A DNA stretch of 64,000 bases from Lewinellaceae bacterium (GCA_016708875.1 JADJFA010000002.1:186001-250000), one strand, 5' to 3'; positions 28,659 to 38,244 are shown, numbered from the stretch's first letter. Notes: generated by a model not told the origin, from the sequence alone. Program-made: numbers and translations.

Positions 28659-29801
28659 ATGCGCATCCTCTTCGACCACCAAGTTTTTTCTTGGCAGAGC
28701 TACGGCGGCATATCCCGCTATTTTGCCGAACAGTTGCGTTGGTTGAAAAGCCTTGGTCAGGATGTATTTCTGCCTGAGCATTTTTATTCTGAGAACGTTT
28801 ATTTGCGGGAATTCCCCGAATTTCAAAGGGACAGTCTCACATCCTTTTCATTTAAAGGGAAAAAACTATTACAGAACATTTTGGGTCGTCAAGCCTCGCT
28901 CACGGCCATCCAGCAAAAAAGTCCGGAGGTTTTTCATCCCACCTATTTTGATCCTTACTTCTTGAAAACGGTGGAAAAGAAGGGTATTCCTTTCGTGCTC
29001 ACCGTACACGACATGATCCATGAAATTTACGGGCACGGAAGTCAAAGTCTGTTTTCCCTGGATGCACATGTTGTTGAAAACAAAAGGATTCTTGCGGAAA
29101 AAGCCGCTGCTGTTATTGCGGTTTCAGAGAACACCCGGCAAGATTTGTTGCGCTTTTGCCCTCAAATAGAGCCTTCAAAAATCCGTGTTATCCATCATGG
29201 AAATTCGATGATTTCTAGTGATAGGCTCACTTTGAGTGCGACTATCACGAGAGGTGAAACGATCAATTTTCCATATTTACTGTTTGTCGGCCAACGCAAA
29301 GCGTACAAAAACTATACATGGATGGTCGAGTACCTGGCAGATTTACTTCGTTCAGAAAAAGATTTGCAATTGATCTGTGTTGGTGGTTCGGCTTTTGACA
29401 AACTCGAGCGCATGCAACTTGAACGGCTTGGGATCACAAACAAAGTACGCTACCTGCGCGTTGACTCTGATGCAGCATTGGCCGATCTTTACAGCCATGC
29501 GGTTTGCTTCATTTTTCCTTCGCAATATGAAGGTTTTGGCATTCCTGTTTTGGAAGCGTTTGCCTGTGGATGTCCTGTAGTTTTAAATCGCGCAAGCTCT
29601 TTGCCAGAAGTGGGGGGCGATGCTTCTTCCTATTTTGAAGAGGAAAATCCAGGCAGTCTGGAATCGGCAGTTAGACTAATATTGGAAGATAGCGTTTTTC
29701 GAAAAAACCTGGTGGAGAAGGGCCGCGAACGTGCCAAACAATTCACATGGGCAAAAAGTGCTGCCAAGCACCTCGCTGTTTATCAATCAATTGCAAATTA
29801 G
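28659..29801 (+). CDS. Glycosyltransferase family 4
   Basis: 380 residues with the GT-B two-domain layout. The N-terminal half includes the acceptor-side segment YGGISRYFAEQLRWL and a DMIHE loop. The C-terminal half has the nucleotide-sugar site: LLFVGQRKAYKNY, then SQYEGFGIPVLEAFACGCPVV with the E-x7-E pattern typical of GT4. It likely adds a hexose to a surface polysaccharide or glycan. It leads a gene group with the next glycosyltransferase (20 bp gap) and an exonuclease. Confidence 0.88.
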   Translation: MRILFDHQVFSWQSYGGISRYFAEQLRWLKSLGQDVFLPEHFYSENVYLREFPEFQRDSLTSFSFKGKKLLQNILGRQASLTAIQQKSPEVFHPTYFDPYFLKTVEKKGIPFVLTVHDMIHEIYGHGSQSLFSLDAHVVENKRILAEKAAAVIAVSENTRQDLLRFCPQIEPSKIRVIHHGNSMISSDRLTLSATITRGETINFPYLLFVGQRKAYKNYTWMVEYLADLLRSEKDLQLICVGGSAFDKLERMQLERLGITNKVRYLRVDSDAALADLYSHAVCFIFPSQYEGFGIPVLEAFACGCPVVLNRASSLPEVGGDASSYFEEENPGSLESAVRLILEDSVFRKNLVEKGRERAKQFTWAKSAAKHLAVYQSIAN

Positions 29802-29821
29802 GTCTCTTTTCAAGCCATATT

Positions 29822-30742
29822 ATGGACTACCGTTGCAACACCCCAATATTGCTTTTACTGTTCAACCGCCCGAAACATACCGAGGCTGTATTGCATCGGC
29901 TGCGAATGGTGAAGCCCACGAAATTGTTCGTGCATTGCGACGGGGCAAGGGCAAGTGTGGCAGGCGAGGAAGAAAAAGTAGCCGACGTCCGCGCTAAACT
30001 GGGAAAAATTGACTGGCCTTGCGAGGTTAAAACCTTTTTCCGGGAGCAAAATGCTGGTCTTCGATTGGGTGTTTCGGGGGCACTAAACTGGTTTTTTGAG
30101 GCCGTAGATCAAGGAATCATTTTAGAAGATGACTGCTTGCCCGATGTCTCCTTTTTCCCTTTTTGCGAAGCAATGCTGGAGCGATACGCTGACGAAGAAC
30201 AAGTCATGCACATAGGTGGCTCCAATGTTGCCGAGCGATTTTCAAAGGCTTTTCAAACGAGTTATTTTTTCTCCCAATTCAGTTTTGTTTGGGGCTGGGC
30301 AAGTTGGCGCAGGGCATGGGAAAAAATGTCGCTTGATCTCGATGGTTTAGAGCATTTTATTAAAGATAATCGCATCAAAAGCTTGACCCCGGCACCTATG
30401 GCGCAGGCTTATTTGCTTGAAAAATTTCGTGCCACCAAAGCCCGGGAAAACAACTCCTGGGCCTATGCCTGGAATTACAGCGTCTTGAATAACAATGGTT
30501 TGAGCATTGTGCCACGCCTCAATCTGGTGCAAAATACCGGTATTGGAGATCCTGAGGCTACCCATACAAAACGTTCGGATAATCAGGCCAACATTAGGGC
30601 TTCAACGCTTGCCTTTCCGCTTGTACACCCTACCTTCATTGAAAGGCCAAAAAGCCTGGACAAGGAAATTTTTTACGTTTCGCAGAAAAGTCGGCTGCGG
30701 CTTATCTTGTGGTTTTTGTTGCAGAAATTTGGAATTCGATGA
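29822..30742 (+). CDS. GT-A-fold glycosyltransferase-like protein
   Basis: 306 residues from ATG 29822. Begins NTPILLLLFNRPKHTEAVLH, the opening of GT-A nucleotide-sugar transferases in which the first strand binds the nucleotide. An acidic metal-binding motif follows in QGIILEDDCLPDVSFFPFC. FSFVWGWASWRRAWEK is characteristic of this Bacteroidota transferase family. The open frame extends upstream but only this start matches the family. It ends overlapping the next gene by ATGA (30739-30742), so translation is probably coupled. The acceptor is unknown. Confidence 0.82.
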   Translation: MDYRCNTPILLLLFNRPKHTEAVLHRLRMVKPTKLFVHCDGARASVAGEEEKVADVRAKLGKIDWPCEVKTFFREQNAGLRLGVSGALNWFFEAVDQGIILEDDCLPDVSFFPFCEAMLERYADEEQVMHIGGSNVAERFSKAFQTSYFFSQFSFVWGWASWRRAWEKMSLDLDGLEHFIKDNRIKSLTPAPMAQAYLLEKFRATKARENNSWAYAWNYSVLNNNGLSIVPRLNLVQNTGIGDPEATHTKRSDNQANIRASTLAFPLVHPTFIERPKSLDKEIFYVSQKSRLRLILWFLLQKFGIR

Positions 30743-31281
30743 ACTACATCATTTACGACCTTGAAGCCACGTGTTGGGAAACCCCGCCGATGGGTTATGT
30801 CCAGGAAACCATCGAAATAGGGGCTTTTCGCCTCAATGAATATGGAGAAGTACGCGGTAAATTTAACCGCTTTGTTAAGCCATCCCTGCACCCAAACCTT
30901 TCGCCATTTTGTCGTCAGCTTACTACGATTGAGCAAGTGGACATAAACAAAGCCAAATATTTCCCCGATGTGATTCAGGAATTTCAGGACTGGGCACGCA
31001 TCGAGGAGGAAGACTATGTGCTATGTTCCTGGGGTAATTTTGACCGTAAAATGTTCGCTGCCGACTGCCGCCTTCACCGACTCGACGACAAATGGACAGA
31101 GCACCACGCCAACCTCAAAGAACAGTACCGTGTGATGAAAAGGATGAAATCCGGCGTTGGACTTCGTAAAGCCGTGGAAAAAGAAGACATCGTATTCACA
31201 GGGCAACGCCATCGAGGTATCTCGGATGCCGAAAACCTGGGGAAGTTGTTTTTGAAGTCTTTGGGCAACTGGAACGTGTGA
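30739..31281 (+). CDS. DEDDh 3'-5' exonuclease, ERI1-like
   Basis: 180 residues of the RNase T/DnaQ superfamily. Catalytic acidic residues: D and E in IIYDLEATCWE, D in WGNFDRKMF, and the H and D in RGISDAENLGKL with the upstream His of GQRHRG. The segment ETIEIGAFRLNEYGEV is typical of ERI1/KapD-type nucleases. It is coupled by a 4-nt overlap to a glycosyltransferase, an unusual partner. The substrate (RNA or single-stranded DNA) is not determined by sequence. Confidence 0.85.
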   Translation: MNYIIYDLEATCWETPPMGYVQETIEIGAFRLNEYGEVRGKFNRFVKPSLHPNLSPFCRQLTTIEQVDINKAKYFPDVIQEFQDWARIEEEDYVLCSWGNFDRKMFAADCRLHRLDDKWTEHHANLKEQYRVMKRMKSGVGLRKAVEKEDIVFTGQRHRGISDAENLGKLFLKSLGNWNV

Positions 31282-31286
31282 TGAAG

Positions 31287-31417
31287 TTGGTTATTTGGTT
31301 ATTTGTGGATTTGGTTATTTGTTGTGAATCAGCCCGGTATTCGTTTTTTCAGAAAACAGCAGGAACACCAGGCTCTGGCGAACAAATAACCAAATCCACA
31401 AATAACCAAATAACCAA
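31287..31417. repeat. Perfect 37-bp inverted repeat built from GGTTATTT words
   Basis: 31287-31323 and 31381-31417 are exact reverse complements with a 57-nt loop. Each arm is a run of 8-nt words: ggttattt twice, gtggattt once, ggttattt once. It lies between convergent genes, 5 bp past each stop, and could end transcription from both sides. Confidence 0.8.
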
Positions 31418-31422
31418 TTTTC

Positions 31423-32541
31423 TCACTGAGTCAACGCCTTCCCCTCCGTAAGCGTCTTAATTGCCTTTTCCAAGCTAGTTCTGTTTATATCATCAGGCGC
31501 CTGTGGCAGGGCTGCTTTCGCGTGTTCGAGCGCTTTTTTTAGATCACCATTTGCCGAATAGCCGCGCATCATGCCGACGTGAGTTGGCCACGCTCCATTG
31601 AATTTCTTGAAGCTGAACTCAAAAATTTCAAGTGCTTTTGCGGGCTTTTTGTCCGCAATCAGTTGACGACCATAGCCATGAATCTCAAAGGGCACAGCTT
31701 TTTCCATTGCCTTGTTCATGGTTGCTTCAGCGTCGGCAGTCTTGCCCATTTTTTCCTGAATTTGCGCTTTAAGCGAGAGCGTTGTGAACGTTTCTTGCCC
31801 GAAAAACGAACTGATCCCGCTTTCGGCCCAGGTGAGCGCCTCCTCCAAATTAGTGTTTTGTTGTAAACAAAACTGCGCAGCATTGTACCAGTTTTGATAC
31901 AAAAAACCTTTGTCGCCTTGCAATTCACGTCGAAGGTTATCAACCACCACCTTTGGCAAATCGACCGAAACCCGGAAAGGGATGCGCCAGTGCTCCCAAA
32001 GCAGTGAGAGGGTGGCGCTGGTTTCGGTTTGGTCAGAAAACGAATAAGTCAAACGTTCCTGGCTTCCGGGCAAATCCTTTTGTTGGCGCACCGTTACACG
32101 AAGCGCATCCTCGGCAGGATTGTAGAAAAAACTACCCCAAGCAGTAGTGTTTTTGGAAAAAATGAGGGTGCATGAGTCTGCATAAACAGCGATGAAGAAG
32201 CCATATTTGCCTGCTGTCAAAGGTTTGCCTTCAATACTCACATCGGTACTGAAGCTGATAGTCGTGTTTTCATTCGCCCCGGCACGCCAAGGCGCTGATT
32301 TTGAAGTGCCAAAGCCAAGGTCCTGAAAACCGTAGTGTACTATGGGAGTGCCCCAAATTTTACCTTCGCGACCCTTTACACCAGGTGCATTCCAAAGTAT
32401 TTCTATGTCTGTAATCCCAATACGTTGACTAATACCGCTTTTTAAATTTCCGCCTCCCGCAGGAAGGGTAACTGTTGGGAATTGTGCCGAAAGACCAAGT
32501 ACAAACAAGGAAGCAAACAGCGTGAGCGTCAAGTGTTTCAT
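31423..32541 (-). CDS. Secreted DUF2911 protein with C-terminal tetratricopeptide region
   Basis: 372 residues from ATG 32541, chosen because it begins a signal peptide (MKHLTLTLFASLFVLGLSAQ). Residues about 35-190 are DUF2911, a Bacteroidota family: IEILWNAPGVKGREGKIWG, APWRAGANENTTISFSTDV, LTAGKYGFFI. The rest is helical and TPR-like (ALTWAESGISSFFGQETFTT, ALEHAKAALPQAPDDI). The molecular role of DUF2911 is unknown. It is convergent with the exonuclease gene. Confidence 0.82.
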   Translation of the reverse strand: MKHLTLTLFASLFVLGLSAQFPTVTLPAGGGNLKSGISQRIGITDIEILWNAPGVKGREGKIWGTPIVHYGFQDLGFGTSKSAPWRAGANENTTISFSTDVSIEGKPLTAGKYGFFIAVYADSCTLIFSKNTTAWGSFFYNPAEDALRVTVRQQKDLPGSQERLTYSFSDQTETSATLSLLWEHWRIPFRVSVDLPKVVVDNLRRELQGDKGFLYQNWYNAAQFCLQQNTNLEEALTWAESGISSFFGQETFTTLSLKAQIQEKMGKTADAEATMNKAMEKAVPFEIHGYGRQLIADKKPAKALEIFEFSFKKFNGAWPTHVGMMRGYSANGDLKKALEHAKAALPQAPDDINRTSLEKAIKTLTEGKALTQ

Positions 32542-32687
32542 AGCTAAAAATGATTTGGTGAACAATGGCTTGAAAGTCTGAATACCATGCAACCGCGATA
32601 GATCATTTTGGCCGAACAGTCTGAAAATGTCATTTAACGACCATTTTGAAAGACAATCTGGCTTACCTCCATTCGCAAAAATCGGCT

Positions 32688-32695
32688 TACTTTTG
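32688..32695 (+). promoter_or_regulatory. Consensus -7 element for the acyl-CoA dehydrogenase
   Basis: TACTTTTG matches TAnnTTTG and lies 69 bp upstream of the ATG at 32765. No good -33 TTTG was found at the usual distance. Confidence 0.4.
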
Positions 32696-32764
32696 GGCCT
32701 CTAATTTGCCTCTACCTTTTTGCGAAATAAATTTCGCGCTACACACTACAAATAAAATCAAGCC

Positions 32765-33913
32765 ATGGGAAAAGCAGCGGAACGTTTTGAAAACCTGCAA
32801 CTTATACGCCAAAGCGCGCGCGATTTTGCCGAAGCGCATATCCGTCCATTCGTGATGGAATGGGATGAAAGCCAGCATTTTCCAATGGATATGTTCCACA
32901 AAATGGGCGAGCAGGGGTTCCTTGGGGTTGTAGTTCCTGAAGAATACGGCGGCGCGGGACTAGGCTACCAGGAATATATCACTGTTATTGAAGAAATTGC
33001 CAAAGTATGTGGTTCTATTGGACTGAGCGTAGCAGCGCACAACTCGCTGTGTACCAATCACATCCTTTCTTTTGGCAGCGAAGAAATCAAGCAAAAATAT
33101 CTCCCATTGCTCGCTTCGGGAAAATGGATAGGAGCATGGGGCCTCACCTAGCCGAATACTGGTTCAGATGCTATGCGGATGCAATGTACTGCTGTGCGTG
33201 ATGGCGACCACTGGGTGTTGAACGGCACCAAATCCTGGATTACCCATGGAAAAAGCGGCCATGTAGCCGTGGTAATTGCCCGCACAGGTGAACTGCTTGA
33301 CAGTAGGGGCATGACGGCCTTTGTGGTAGAGCGCGGCACTCCCGGTTTCAACGCAGGAAAAAAAGAAAACAAACTCGGCATGCGGGCAAGCGAAACGGCG
33401 GAAATGATTTTTGACAATTGCCGCATCCATGAAAGCCAGGTATTGGGAAAAGAAGGCGAGGGTTTTATCCAATCCATGAAAATCCTTGACGGGGGGCGCA
33501 TCAGTATCGCATCACTCGCGCTGGGTATAGCCAAAGGCGCTTACGAAGCATCGGTCAAATACTCGAAAGAACGCCACCAGTTCGGTCAACCAATCTCGAA
33601 GTTTCAGGGCATTTCCTTCAAACTGGCCGACATGGCCACCAAAATAGAAGCTGCCGAACTGCTTACCCGCCAGGCCGGCTACCTCAAAGACGCTGGAAAA
33701 AAATGTACCAAAGAAGCCGCGATGGCGAAATACTACGCTTCGGAAATTTCGGTGCAAGTCAGTACCGATGCCGTACAAGTGTTTGGCGGCTATGGATACA
33801 CGAAGGATTTTCCAGTAGAAAAATTTTACCGCGATTCTAAACTTTGCACGATTGGGGAAGGGACTTCGGAGGTGCAGAAATTGGTGATTGCGCGGGAGGC
33901 GTTTAAGGAGTAA
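32765..33913 (+). pseudogene. Acyl-CoA dehydrogenase with an in-frame TAG
   Basis: FAD-dependent enzyme of fatty-acid or branched-chain acyl-CoA oxidation. The reading frame is continuous from ATG 32765 to 33913 (382 codons, family length) except for TAG at 33149-33151. The interrupted sequence reads WGLT-stop-PNTGSDAM; the family has Glu here (LTEPxxGSDA), so a GAG codon appears to have become TAG. Downstream features are intact: MRMQCTAVRDGDHWVLNGTK, YTKDFPVEKFYRDSKLCTIG, GEGTSEVQKLVIAREAF. The catalytic-base Glu region near the C-terminus (YRDSKLCTIGEGTSE) is present. Real nonsense mutation, sequence error and recoding are all possible; error is simplest given the window's other defects. 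Confidence 0.9.
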
Positions 33914-33914
33914 C

Positions 33915-34331
33915 TCATTTCACAATCATAACCGGACCTTCTCCAGGATGCAACGGCGTAAGTTTGTTGGTAGCCGGGTGAATCCATAAATCCATTTCTT
34001 CCAGTGGAATAACGCCCAGAAGTGGATCATTGTCGTCTGGCATCACGATTGCATTTGTAGTAGAAAGACGGTCTCCATACCAGATGTCAATCGGCCCAGC
34101 CAAGGGAAGCACCATTTTCCTGCCATCAGCCAATTGGCTTAGCCGTTCTCCAATAATTGACAATCCGAGTGCTTCCCGGATATCTTCATTGATAACCATC
34201 GTCATGGCTCCGGTGTCCACCATGCAATTTATTTTGAGGCTCCTAATTTCATCTTCGCCAATAATATTGCGACGGTGCAGTTCTACGTCCCCAGCGTTGT
34301 TGAGTGTAACATTTACGTGTGTTAGTCCCAT
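33915..34331 (-). CDS. Small retropepsin-like aspartyl protease
   Basis: 138 residues. The active-site motif is in NCMVDTGAMTMVINEDI (D-T-G followed by a hydrophobic strand). The second half carries LLGVIPLEEMDLWI, matching the later hydrophobic-Gly segment of clan AA single-domain aspartic proteases, which act as dimers. No signal peptide or membrane span. It is convergent with the acyl-CoA dehydrogenase, with one base between the stops. The substrate is unknown; such genes in Bacteroidota often stand alone. Confidence 0.82.
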   Translation of the reverse strand: MGLTHVNVTLNNAGDVELHRRNIIGEDEIRSLKINCMVDTGAMTMVINEDIREALGLSIIGERLSQLADGRKMVLPLAGPIDIWYGDRLSTTNAIVMPDDNDPLLGVIPLEEMDLWIHPATNKLTPLHPGEGPVMIVK

Positions 34332-34362
34332 GATTTTTTAGATTTTAATCAAAGATAACAAC

Positions 34363-36023
34363 TTACCGTTCTAATTCCAACACCAGAGGCAAATTCTTTC
34401 CAACTTTCAAGGTTGTCAAATCCGTCAATGTCTCCCCCGTCAGTACATTTTTTGCTTTGGTGAAATCCGTCATCCGCTCCGCAACCCCCGACCAACCACC
34501 TGGAAATTCCTTGCGAAAGCCGCCCCAGTTGGATTTGCTATCCCCAGTTCCCAGGATTTCAGTGGCGTAGTAAATCTGCGGTATTCCCCTTGTAGTGAGT
34601 AGAAAAGCCATTCCCGTTTTGTACTTGTCGAGCTTTCACCGATGTGCGTGTAAATGCGCGTCATGTCGTGGTTGTCGAGCATGATGACGTTCTTATAGGG
34701 ATCCTTGTAAAAATAATCCTGTGCCAGAACATAGTAAATCTTTGATGCGCCCTCCGTCCAGGTGGTTTCTTTTGTGAGGGCATCTTGGATGGCAAAGCAC
34801 AGTTGGAAATCAACCACACCCGGCAAGTTTGAGTCAAAATTCCCACGTTTCATCGGCTGATCGTCTGCAAAAAAACCTTGCACGGGCACCGCGTTTTCCC
34901 AGATTTCCCCAAACATGGAAAGATTTGGATACTCGTCCAGCAAGGCCTGACACCATTTGCTGCAAAACGCCTGATCTGAATAGGTATAGGTGTCAATCCT
35001 AAAGTCATCAATACCAGCATATTCAATCCACCAGATGGCTTGCTGGATTAAGTAGTTGGAAACCTGCGGATTGCGTTGATTTAGATCGGGCATTCGCTTG
35101 TCGAACCAGCCATCATTGAAATGTTTTTTGTCAAATTCTGAGGCATACGGATCCACCAGTGATGGGGCGCGAAAGGAGGTGTTGGTATAGGCGGGCCATT
35201 GATTCACCCAATCTTTGGCGGGCAGGTCTTTCATCCACCAATGGTTGTCGCCGATGTGATTGAGCACTACATCCCGGATGACTTTTATGCCGCGCCAGTG
35301 GCACTCGGTCACGAGTTCGCGTAGTTCAGCATTGGACCCAAAGCGCCGGTCAACCCGATAGTGATCCGTGACCGCATAGCCGTGGTAGGACGCTTCCAAT
35401 TGATCGTTTTCGAGTTCAGGATTAAGCCATATTGCACTGACTCCCAAGTCTTTAAGATAATCGAGGTGGTCTCGAATGCCTTTTAAATCTCCCCCGTGCC
35501 GTCCTTCATCTTTTTCTCGTTGGAGGCCTTGCAGCATCCCGGCAACATTGTCGTTCGAGGGGTCACCATTGGCAAAACGATCGGGAAAAATCAGGTAGAT
35601 TACATCGCGTGGGGTCACGCCTTGGGCTTTTATCGCATCATTTCGCTCCCGGATGGGATACTCGTGTGTGAAAGTGTTTTTTCCTTTTGAGAATACAAAT
35701 TCGAGTTTCTGGGCAGGAGCGTTTGCATTAATCTCCAAGGTGACAAAAAGATAATTGGGGCTGTCACCCTTCACCACTTTCAATATTTTCATACCCTTAC
35801 CCTGCTCCAAACGCACCTCGTATTCGGCCAAACCCGGGCGTTGGAAAAGGATTTCAAGCTTGTTCCAGGTCATGCCCACCCACCAGTTGGCCGGTTCCAC
35901 GCGCAGGCTGTCGTTCATTACTGGCACAATGCGAGGAGGAAGGGGTGTTTTGTATGGATTGCCCCAAAAGTGGTTGCAATTGAAAAGGAAAAAGGGGAAT
36001 GCGAGTAAGAGAAAGCGGCGCAT
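34363..36023 (-). pseudogene. GH13 alpha-amylase/neopullulanase-like glycosidase, one frameshift and an internal deletion
   Basis: Cleaves alpha-1,4-glucans such as maltodextrins or pullulan. It starts with a lipoprotein-like signal peptide (LLLAFPFFLFNCN). An N-terminal beta-sandwich precedes the GH13 barrel: YLIFPDRFANGD, VIRDVVLNHIG, the nucleophile in DDFRIDTYTYSD, the acid/base in LSMFGEIWE, and VIMLDNHDMTRI. A single-base shift lies near 34630-34636; adding one A on the coding strand gives EKLDKYKTGMAFLLTTRGIP. Beyond FPGGW (about 34495) the frame jumps straight to AERMTDFTKAKNVLTGE, a sequence normally many residues later, so part of the last barrel strand and the C-terminal domain is missing. 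Total length is about 553 codons, shorter than usual. Together with the MFS gene upstream it suggests maltodextrin use. Confidence 0.88.
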
Positions 36024-36049
36024 GAAAGTAGGTAGTTGTTGAAATGAAA

Positions 36050-36082
36050 ACCCGTCCTACGGAATGAAACCATAGGACGGGT
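36050..36082 (-). terminator. Terminator of the YeaQ-like gene
   Basis: The arms 36050-36060 and 36072-36082 (acccgtcctac / ataggacgggt) pair with one mismatch. On the minus strand they are followed by a T-containing tract. It lies between the YeaQ-like gene and the amylase, so those two are probably separate transcripts. Confidence 0.65.
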
Positions 36083-36100
36083 AAAACAAAAGCTGTTCGA

Positions 36101-36358
36101 TCACCTCCGGGTGAACAGCCCAATGAGAAACAAAAGCACCAAAGCCCCGATTACTGCCGTGGCGATAACACTTACCAAACCGCTACCAATAGAAACATGT
36201 AATACAGAGCGGAATAGCCAGTTACCCACGAATGCACCGAGGATGCCGACAATGATGTTGCCAATCAGCCCAAAGCCATAGCCTTGACGGATTTGTCCAG
36301 CCAGCCAGCCGGAGACTGCGCCGATGAGGAGCGTGAAAATCAAATCGTTGGTACTCAT
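36101..36358 (-). CDS. GlsB/YeaQ/YmgE-type small membrane protein
   Basis: 85 residues with three hydrophobic segments: DLIFTLLIGAVSGWLAGQI, GFGLIGNIIVGILGAFVGNWLF and SVIATAVIGALVLLFLIGLF. The Gly-rich pattern GWLAGQIRQGYGFGLIGNIIVGILGA is diagnostic of the transglycosylase-associated/GlsB stress family. Role usually linked to envelope stress; mechanism unknown. It lies between a second small membrane protein and the amylase. Confidence 0.88.
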   Translation of the reverse strand: MSTNDLIFTLLIGAVSGWLAGQIRQGYGFGLIGNIIVGILGAFVGNWLFRSVLHVSIGSGLVSVIATAVIGALVLLFLIGLFTRR

Positions 36359-36401
36359 TTTGAAAAAAGTTTAGTGAAAAAATTAAAGTAAAAATGGATC
36401 T

Positions 36402-36809
36402 TCAAATTTTTGCACGCGGCACTACCCTACCCCCGATCCAGGCGCCTGCAAAATAAATAAGCGAAGAAACAACCGCAAACCACATCGGGTGGGGAATAGA
36501 AATCAAATTCATCAAACCAGCTACAAAAAGGCCGAAACCCACGATAAGGGCGGGCCGGTAATGTGATTTTGCGGCCACACGATTCGCCACCCAACCGCCA
36601 ACGGCAGCACCGAGAAAATACGCCAGCAACAAAATAGCAAATGCCGACATGGGTAACGTTGCGATCCATTCACCAAGTTTGGCAGGGTCATTCACATTCA
36701 TGCCAGCCGGGGGTGAGTGCGGTGAAATCATTTCGACACCAGCGATAACAATACCACCAGCCAAGATACCCAACAAGACAGCCAAAAGAGCAATAAATTT
36801 TGGATTCAT
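36402..36809 (-). CDS. Four-helix membrane protein, unknown function
   Basis: 135 residues from ATG 36809, which starts a hydrophobic helix (NPKFIALLAVLLGILAGGIVIAG). Three further spans follow (LPMSAFAILLLAYFLGAAVGG; PALIVGFGLFVAGLMNLI; AVVSSLIYFAGAWIGGRVV), with short loops. No catalytic motif or named domain is recognised. It has the same orientation as the MFS gene 59 bp upstream and YeaQ-like gene 43 bp downstream. Confidence 0.65.
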   Translation of the reverse strand: MNPKFIALLAVLLGILAGGIVIAGVEMISPHSPPAGMNVNDPAKLGEWIATLPMSAFAILLLAYFLGAAVGGWVANRVAAKSHYRPALIVGFGLFVAGLMNLISIPHPMWFAVVSSLIYFAGAWIGGRVVPRAKI

Positions 36810-36868
36810 GATTTGATTGATTCGTTTGTTATGACTTAAAAAATCAATATCCTCCACGATCTACCCAA

Positions 36869-38211
36869 CTATGAAGATGACGCTTTTTGTTCACGGATCA
36901 AGAGACAAAGCAAGGCCGCGACACCAAGCAACGCCCCACCCAACATCACTGCAGATATACGATTATTGTCCAACCAGTGCTCCATAATCCAGCCAAAACC
37001 AAGCGTAGCTATGATTTCAGGCAACACTATGAAGAAATTGAAAATCCCCATATAAACACCCATTTTATGAGGAGGCAATGTGGAAGCCAACATGGCATAC
37101 GGCATGGATAAAATGCTCGCCCAAGCAATCCCCACCCCAGTCATTGAAAGAAGTAGCCAATATTTGTCAGGAGCGAAACCCACAAACAGCAAACCCAAAG
37201 CACCTAAAGTGAGGCAAATAGCATGCGTCCGCACGCGCCCAAAACGGTCGGCAATCTCTGGAAGCACAAAAGAAAAAGCAAAGCAAACCGCAGAATAAAA
37301 TCCAAAACAAATGTTCCCCCAAGCCACCCCTTCTGCATAAAGCGGCGAGTCTGTATCTGGGGCTCCCAGGACATCGCGGGCTACAGCCGTGGTAAAATAG
37401 AACCACATTAGGAAAAGCCCTGGCCAGGTAAAAAATTGAACCAGCGCAACTTGCCTCATGGTGGGAGGCATTTTGAAAATATTGGAGAACACTTCTTTAA
37501 AGCCATTCAAAATCCCGGCAGTTTCGGCTTTCATTTTATTAAACGCCTCTAAATCAGCCGGGGGGTATTCTTTGGTGGTGCGAACTGTATATAATACAGC
37601 GGTCAAATAGAACACTGCCCCAATACTGAAAACAGCAATCAAGTACGGTGGAATGCCTTGGCCCGAGCTGCCTGCGGCGCTACCCATTACCCCAATAATG
37701 GCCGCTGGCAAAACTGCTGCAATAACATTCCCGATGCCGATGAACATGCTTTGTGTCGTGTACCCACGATTGATTTGAGACTCGGGTAAAAGGTCGCCCA
37801 CAAAAGCACGGAAAGGTTCCATACTCACATTGATGCTAGCGTCTAGAATCCAAAGTAGTCCTGCTGCCATCCAAAGTTCAGAGGAATGGGGCATTGCCAG
37901 CAGCGCGAGCGTGGCGAGTATCGCTCCTATGGTAAAATAAGGCTTCCTGCGCCCCCATTTCCCCCAGGTTCGGTCGCTCATGTAGCCAATTAGGGGCTGA
38001 ATAATAAAGCCAGTGAGGGAGCCACCAGCCAAAGCAAAGGAATTTCATCAGGTTTGGCGCCCAGATACTCATAAATGGCGCTCATATTGCCCATTTGCAT
38101 CCCCCACCCCACTTGAATGCCTAAAAATCCGGCACTCATATTGAGAATGTTTCGAGTAGAAAGGACAGGCTTGGAACCGGTGTTATTGGGAACGGGAGTA
38201 GAAAGAGCCAT
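36869..38211 (-). pseudogene. SLC45/GPH-type sugar MFS transporter, one frameshift
   Basis: A twelve-helix major facilitator. The N-terminal piece (37990-38211) has MSAGFLGIQVGWGMQMGNMS and the rest (36869-38032) includes the loop SDRTWGKWGRRKPYF, a cation/sugar symporter signature of the SLC45-like family. The frame slips by one base near 38028-38036; joining DEIPLLWLA to GGSLTGFIIQPLIG restores the usual sequence. Corrected length is about 447 residues. Such transporters in Bacteroidota often lie beside maltose or maltodextrin hydrolases, as here with GH13. The substrate is inferred from that neighbourhood only. Confidence 0.87.
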
Positions 38212-38236
38212 ATAGTGTTGTTCGTGATGTAGATGG

Positions 38237-38244
38237 CAAAGGTT
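38237..38244 (-). promoter_or_regulatory. Near-consensus -7 element for the MFS gene
   Basis: On the minus strand this reads AACCTTTG, one base from TAnnTTTG, 26 bp before the ATG at 38211. A TTTG lies upstream, near 38265. Confidence 0.45.

Noticed and set aside
32765..33151. Interpreting TAG 33149-33151 as selenocysteine or pyrrolysine.
   Set aside because: Selenocysteine uses TGA; pyrrolysine systems are not expected in this phylum, and the position is a conserved Glu.
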